Source of the DNA: Dolomedes plantarius
Lineage: Eukaryota > Arthropoda > Arachnida > Araneae > Dolomedidae
Reading direction: 5' to 3'
Assembly (NCBI GenBank): GCA_907164885.2
Contig: OU015496.1
Coordinates: 167,836,690 to 167,900,689, forward strand
Length of the DNA: 64,000 bases
Each line of letters begins with the position of its first letter. The first letter of the stretch is position 1. Position numbers and translations under genes: made by a program. This document shows, one piece after another, positions 58,616 to 64,000 of the stretch. The notes under the pieces were generated by a model. The model had not been told where the DNA came from and did not search any database. It saw nothing but the letters and a program-made list of their open reading frames with translations.

Positions 58616-58968
58616 TAATTGTTATTGTCGTTCCGAATGCCTCAAGGCCGGAAGTGCCAGATCAGATCCATATAGGCTTCCGGCTGAATAGTACAGCTCC
58701 GGTTTATAATAGCACTACAAGGGTCGGAGTCTGTCTTGGCTATGCGTCACCACAATTTTAACCGATCACCCGCAGGGGCGACACCTGTTGGGATCGTACC
58801 CTCTCCCACCCTCTTTGACTTCGTAGGGGGACTTTCCGGTCTACGGATTTAACGTGCCCATATCCGGTGTAGACACGGAGGTATTTAACGGCGCTTGTCG
58901 GGATTCAATCCGAGAGCTCTCAGTACCGAAAGCCTACTCTCTCTGGCCAAGACGACCACTGGCCCAGA
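58616..58968 (-). mobile_element. SINE family 1, copy 6 (right arm)
   Basis: Reverse-oriented counterpart of 50195-50548. The minus strand reads agtggtcgtcttggccagag as the head. Substitutions between the two arm copies appear of the same order as in the rest of the arms. Confidence 0.82.
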
Positions 58969-60066
58969 TTTCCCTCCCCCTCGCAAAATGTTCGCAATGC
59001 AGTCTCTGGACATTGGCTAAATAGATTCACTCAATCGCAGAACCGGTGGATCATGCAGATAGATTTCATGTATATATCTTTTATGAAAGGGTAATTTCAT
59101 AAAAATTAACCCGATGGTCTAAAGAGCCTCGAGGTTAGTATTCATTTTATCCATTTTAATACCAATAAGTTCCCTCCTTTATAATATTTAACTATAAATT
59201 ATGCTTCTCCTGCGATAGTGCTTCGTTTAGATAAAAATTTGAGTCCTTCAATGTGAAATAATGTGAGATCTTCAAAAGAAATATTTTCAAAATCCGTTTC
59301 TTAGAAACGAGATTCAGTACCAAATATATCCCGGGCAAAATGTTACATATTTATCCTCACGCTACTATCTGTATTATAAAGGTTCAAAGTACTTTCCAAG
59401 CACTTAAAAGGTTTCCTTTTGGAATTTGCAATTGACAAACTTCTAAAATACTTCTAAGGTATCTGCATTATATTTTTAAAACGTAATTTTTGAAAACTTT
59501 ATTCATGATGCACCTGTTAACTAGTGTTAAAGTCGAATACTTCATCAATCAAACTTTGCATAAACTTTGTATAAAATTTTTCGATTTTTACGAATAGCTA
59601 AGAGACAGTAATTATGATATTACACGTTAGATATTAAATACTTGCATTTGAAATTATTTTTAGCTTTAAGCTAGACCAGTCTTCCATTGGATCAATCACG
59701 ATTCGTGTGTTTTGAACCATACAAGATAATTTTAAAATTGTTCAAATGTATAAGAGTTTATTTTTAGACAGTTAACTTAAATATTTTTATTCATAGAAGT
59801 TACTGTTCAATTCAAGAATCGCAAGGACTTATTCATCACTCTTATGAAAAGTAATGTATCTATGTTCCACGAAAAACTGTTTCTTTGAAAACACTCGATC
59901 ATTTTTCACTGTTTTTTCTTTCTTGGCTGAAAACGACAATACCAAGCTAGAGCCTTTTTTCTAAAAATATAATGATTTTGCCGCAAATGAAAGATTTCTC
60001 ATTCCGCCGATAGATGGCAGCAATAGAATATATACGTAAACATAGCGATCAAAATGTTCTTATTAG

Positions 60067-60618
60067 GGCTGCTATGTACTAAGAAAAAAAATCACATTTC
60101 CCTTTTCTTCTTCTTGCAGACTATAGTGGTGAGAGGAGTCCAGTTGACAGTTCGAGAATTCCACCCCTCTTAGGATTGACATTTTGAGGGATTGTAATGG
60201 CTCTCTCTCTATAGGTGGTTAAGCACTGCCCCCAAATTTTTTATTTAAAACATATTTTTGTCAACTATTTACAGGTACATAAATGCTGACAATCAAATAA
60301 AATTGGTATTGTCAGATAGCCTGAACTTTTCTACAACGCGCTACAGGATTCATTTTATAAATATCGTCCACCGAAGGAATTTATGAGCGTTTAAAACACA
60401 CTATACCTGATTTTTCCCCGAATAATTAAAATTTTAAAATATTAATTGTATTTTTTTTTAAATGACAACTTTACACAAATGTAAAATTTCTTTCTCTATG
60501 ACGGAGTACAATTTAAAAAAAAAAAATCGTTAAATCCATGTCGGCAATCCGTGGACAAATTTTCTCCATAGGTTAACATTGAGGTGAGTGAATCCAGTGG
60601 GGTTAGTACATAGCAGCC
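60067..60618. mobile_element. TTAA MITE (right arm copy)
   Basis: Same element as 48538-49084, with ends ggctgctatgtactaag and ttagtacatagcagcc. One flanking TTAA has mutated to TTAG. Confidence 0.7.
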
Positions 60619-60968
60619 TTAATTGACAAAGATTTGGTTTGTTAGAGGATTTTATGTGTCTCTAAGCCTTGAAAGGAGAACGGGAGTTGTTCGATTATTT
60701 TTGAAATAAGGTAAAGGAGCTAAAAATAGTCTCAATGACTCGGGATGGCTGTCTGTCTAAATCAAGAGCATATGAAATCAAGGACTGGGGGTTCAATACC
60801 AGCAAATATTATGATTTTTCCTGCCCACATTGTATGGTGGTTAGCAACGTAATCCGCAACCGACGCATCCATTACCAAGAAAATTGTTCTCGAAATATCT
60901 CGAACGTTTCTATAAAAAATTTATAATTGTTGGAAAATGAAATAAACTAAAATCATCATTGTATTAGA

Positions 60969-61077
60969 TCAGGGTTTTCCAAACTACGGCCCGCTATCTC
61001 TAAAAATCTGGTGCGCGGTAGCGGCCATGACATGTCCGGTATCCGGCGCACCATAATTTATTTTGATTACATTGAAA
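60969..61077 (-). repeat. Terminal 109 bp of the hAT, duplicated
   Basis: It begins cagggttttccaaactacgg, preceded by the complement of the hAT target duplication (tattagat), and stops at attgaaa. The remaining hAT sequence does not follow, fixing the duplication breakpoint inside the hAT. Confidence 0.85.
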
Positions 61078-61163
61078 TGAAGTAAAGTAAACGAAGCCAA
61101 CTCTTTAAGCAGATTGTCCCACCTAACTCAACTCTGGATGCTTGTAGCCATTCGGAATTGTCT

Positions 61164-62665
61164 TTAAGCAGCTGGTCCCACTCTAATTAACCCCCGTGTA
61201 ACAAAAAATGACCGTAGCGCTCCAAAACCAAACCAAGCCAAACCAGATGAAGGTTTCATCAGGATAAATGCTTTCATAGTTTTAATATAGTCCATTATAG
61301 CTTGATCATTAGGACGCTTAACAGTCTCTGCATCCACTTCAGATTTCGATAAGGTCTGTTCTATTTCATCTTCTCGAATAGTATTTATTATGTCATCGTC
61401 GCTCAGTTTTCCACAGACTTCCACGTCTTCATCTACAGTTACATAATCAGAAAAAGTAACATTATCACAGTTAAGTTTTTTGAATTCAGGAAAATCTGTA
61501 TCAATATCGTCACATTCTTCGATATGATTGTTCTCTTCGGCTTGAATGAATTGAGTATGACGAAAGCAATTACTAATTGTGCTTAATTTAACATCATCTT
61601 ATGCGTCGTATTGATCATTTATAGCTGTCAGCAGAGTAATATCGCAATTTTCACCACAATCTAAAGAAAAAAGTATTTGTTTTATGAGTCTCTTACGATA
61701 ATTTGTTTTAAGATTCTGGATGATTCCTTGATCCATTGGTTGTACTTTCGCAGTTGTGTTTGGCGGCAAATATTCAACCTCTATGGAACTCAGTTCTGGA
61801 AGGTTATTGTGGCAGGTTGCGTTATCCACAAATAAGAGAATTTTACGCTTTTGCCTCAAAAACTGCTTATCTATTTATTTTTAATCAGTTACTGAAGATG
61901 TCTTGTGTCATCCATTCATTTGTAATGGATACATAATCAACCGGCAGTGTTTTAATTCCTTTAAGATTTCGTGGATTCTTGGACTTTTCAATCATACTAA
62001 TAATATAAGCTTTTCACTCCCATCCATATTAGCACAAACTAAAGCTGTAATCCTCTCTTTACTGCTTTTACCTCCTACGTAAGCATTTCCTTTAAAATGT
62101 AATGTCTTGTTTGGCAGGAGTTTATAAAAAAAATGCAGTTTCTTCCGCATTAAAAAAATATCTTTCGGCAGGTAAGTAGAGAAAAGCCCTGGAAGTTTCG
62201 TACCGTAATTAGTGCATACGTCTTCGTTTACATCAGAGCTTTGGCCACATACAGTTTGATAAGAAATATTTTGCCTTGACTTAAATCGAGAAAGCCATCC
62301 ATCACTCCATTTAAAATCTTCAATACAACATTCGACTTCCCAATTCATCACCTTGGGTCTGCACTAGATGTCCATTTATCGAAAAATTTCAAGATCTAAT
62401 ATCCTGGAACCATAGCAGTAGAGCGTTTTCTAGATCTTCTTGGGACGCGTTTCCTTCCTCTAGCAAATTTTGATTTTCCCCCATGAATCTAAAATTGACT
62501 CCTTGTTTTTCAAATAAGTTGACAAGGTATTTTTTTGTAATTCCTTAGTCGGCTGCTAACTTTGTTTTGCATTCGCCATTCTCTACTTTCTTTAAAATTT
62601 CTACCTTTGTCTCCAAAGTTAGGGTATTGTACTTTCTACTTAGGCCTAAACAGCCTGAATTTTTA
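61164..62665 (-). pseudogene. Tigger/pogo-type transposase, decayed
   Basis: On the minus strand the N-terminus near 62665 reads LSRKYNTLTLETKVEILKKV and ENGECKTKLAAD, a psq-type HTH, then a stop and broken frames. The CENP-B-like second domain follows, FKWSDGWLSRFKSRQNIS (62351 onward), and the first DDE part ends FKGNAYVGGKSSKERITALV. Another frame, 61859-61599, has KILLFVDNATCHNN (second aspartate) and VEYLPPNTTAKVQPMDQGII (third). The C-terminus, DVEVCGKLSDDDIINTIRED, runs into sequence from the SINE at about 61240. The first catalytic aspartate region (normally ADETG) is not recognisable. The order and motifs fit pogo/Tigger transposases, close to the jerky-type domesticated proteins. 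Confidence 0.85.
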
Positions 62666-62699
62666 CACATTCACACCACACACTGAGAAAGAAAAACTT

Positions 62700-62868
62700 A
62701 CCAGGTGACGGCCTAATGGCTAGGGCGTTTGCATTCGGTTCAGATCCTGTGGGTTCGAGTTCCACTGTTGGCATGGATGCTTGTAGCCGTTCGGAATCGG
62801 CTTTAAACTGTAGATCCCGGTCAAATTAGCCCTCGTGTAGCAAAGAGTTGACCATAACGCTCTAAAAC
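62700..62868 (+). mobile_element. SINE family 2, complete copy
   Basis: The head gacggcctaatggctagggc is A-box-like and gtgggttcgagttccactg is B-box-like, with spacing close to a tRNA. The body contains ggatgcttgtagccgttcgg and ends accataacgctctaaaac. It is inserted in the Tigger element near its transposase start. Confidence 0.78.
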
Positions 62869-63302
62869 AAAATCAGGAAGAAAAACTAGATTACATTAAC
62901 TTGTCTGCACTGCAGGCATAACTGCCTCAGCTCCCTAGAATCTGTAGTAAAGACTGGTTTTTCTGAAATTCTAAGAAAATCGATACAAATAACGGAAAGT
63001 TGCTTTTTCCGTTAAGCTCTGATGTCCCTGACGTTTAGCGGAAATGCAATAATCTAGGAATGCTGGCATGTGCCTCTTTTCACAGAAAGGAAATACAGAT
63101 GATTTTGACACACAAAATAATAAATACAGCGTGTATTTTCTCCGTTAAATTAGGAAAAAGAAATTTTTTTGTCAAATTTTTAGTTCGAATTAACCGAAGT
63201 GATAAAAATTTAGTTCGAATTAATGAGATATTTTTAACATTAATTCCAATACAAATTTTTGGGCGCCTTTGGAATAGTTCGAATTAACGAGCGTCCACTG
63301 TA

Positions 63303-64000
63303 GTTTTCTTTTTTTTTCTTTTTTGCACTAAAAGGAACACGACAACAACAACAAAAAACATTACAGATGCTTAGCTTTGCGCAACATTTGCGTACAACTG
63401 CCTCTCATTTAACACAAATCCCTTTATTTAATGGAATTTCTTTTCTAGATAAATACCAAAAAATGTCCATATATAATTCGAGAATTCTTAAGAAAATGAT
63501 GAATTCGGAAAATTTCAAAAAGTGAAATTTTTAATTAAAAAAAAGCTTTTTTTATAAGTAATCAATAAAGAACAGAATTGTTATTTTTTACCTTTAAGGA
63601 ATGTTTATGGAATGCCAAACCTATAAATAGTCTTTAATTTATCATATTTGATGTTCCTGGACCTGGCATTTTCTTCGCAAGATTTTTTTTTCTTGATACA
63701 ATTTATTTTTTTAGCGCTCTTTGCGTTTCTCGTGCAGTTTTTTTATCATACACAGCGCTAAATAAGATTAAATCTTAAGCTTATTATTCCTCGCTTCATG
63801 AAATTTTAATGTTTTTCACAAATGCTTAAAGAGTGTATGTAAACAATTGATGTTTCGTTATACTGTTAATTGTGGTTGTTATTGTTGATCCTCTTACAAC
63901 TTGTTGATCCTATTACTAAGTAAGTTTTTTTTTATATTATTGCGAAATTTGCACAGTATATAAATACTAAGATACGTCCGAATTGAGTAGGAAGTAATTA
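63303..64000. other. No feature recognised
   Basis: AT-rich sequence beyond the Tigger right end, with T-runs. No exon of the receptor was seen. Confidence 0.45.

Larger units (their letters stand above)
57277..61077 (-). repeat. Right arm of the large inverted duplication (3801 bp)
   Basis: It is the reverse complement of 48078-52154, from agtgcatttttacatctttc to ttttgattacattgaaa. It lacks about 280 bp equivalent to 51365-51645. It includes the broken LINE RNase H (57540-57900), SINE copy 6, the MITE and only the last ~109 bp of the hAT. Confidence 0.9.
57228..61245 (+). mobile_element. SINE family 2, split by the right arm
   Basis: The head, gatggccaaatggctagtgc and ctggccttcggtacc (57228-57270), matches the start of the complete copy at 62700. 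The tail, ggatgcttgtagccattcgg and tgaccgtagcgctcc (61136-61240), matches its end. The intervening SINE bases are partly missing and partly replaced by filler (61078-61135) that repeats a diverged piece of the SINE. That suggests a messy repair junction where the arm was inserted. Confidence 0.75.
56859..63300 (-). mobile_element. Tigger/pogo element enlarged by nested insertions
   Basis: The left end cagtggacgctcgttaattc follows TA at 56857-56858. The right end is the complement, ending aacgagcgtccactg at 63300, followed by TA. Internal copies of gttcgaattaac-type subterminal repeats flank both ends. The interior holds a SINE split by a 3.8-kb inverted-duplication arm, a decayed transposase on the minus strand, and a second SINE at 62700. 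Confidence 0.88.

Noticed and set aside
43842..64000. Search for the receptor's C-terminal exon (EKFKRE-type)
   Set aside because: No convincing acceptor plus helix-8 coding was found, so none is annotated.

Overview
This is a eukaryotic, AT-rich window from an invertebrate, most likely an arachnid and plausibly a web-building spider. That guess rests on two things: two spliced exons of an arthropod-type neuropeptide receptor, and a dense mix of Tc1/mariner, piggyBac, Tigger/pogo, hAT, Helitron, LINE and tRNA-derived SINE sequence of the kind typical of large arachnid genomes. There are no operons, no CRISPR array and no rRNA. The only host protein-coding sequence I can support is two small exons, at 13-113 and 43751-43841, on the + strand. 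They encode transmembrane helices 6 and 7 of a rhodopsin-family GPCR that looks like a kinin (leucokinin/myokinin) receptor. The intron between them is about 43.6 kb and its two splice phases fit together exactly. The rest of the gene lies outside the window or is not recognisable in it.

The giant intron (114-43750) is a mosaic of transposons. In order: a SINE head-and-body copy, a decayed Tc1 element (853-2367), a zone of degenerate ~125-bp repeats (3520-5060), a Helitron carrying a helicase remnant (5074-5913), a mariner scrap, a long TA microsatellite (9708-10039), a second Tc1 pseudogene (10130-11252), another SINE, a truncated TTAA-flanked MITE, a ~197-bp tandem array interrupted by a nearly intact Tc1 (16537-17625), and a Tc1-like element with ~218-bp terminal repeats (19220-20743). 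These are followed by a LINE RNase H domain (about 22860-23760), a piggyBac pseudo-element (25309-26975), a nest of Helitron > mariner > Helitron > Helitron (27409-32304), two further Helitrons (32719-33198 and 34084-36195), a second LINE RNase H relic, a SINE, a TTAA MITE (40665-41377) and one more full-length Helitron (41965-42827).

Beyond the second exon the dominant structure is a large inverted duplication. A ~4.1-kb segment at 48078-52154 is repeated in opposite orientation, as ~3.8 kb, at 57277-61077, with 5.1 kb between the arms. The left arm starts inside a hAT element (47529-48185, 8-bp target duplication), and the right arm keeps only the terminal ~109 bp of that hAT. The right arm sits inside a SINE, which itself sits inside a Tigger/pogo element (56859-63300) whose inactive transposase lies at 61164-62665. 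The left locus is therefore the source and the right the derived copy. The spacer holds a short MITE, a piggyBac relic with TTAA ends and the tail of another LINE.

Nearly every transposase here is broken by frameshifts, stops or deletions. Functionally, the window is one receptor gene whose intron has absorbed many generations of mobile DNA. Coordinates of element ends come from reading terminal repeats and target-site duplications by eye. Family names come from protein motifs, without database support.
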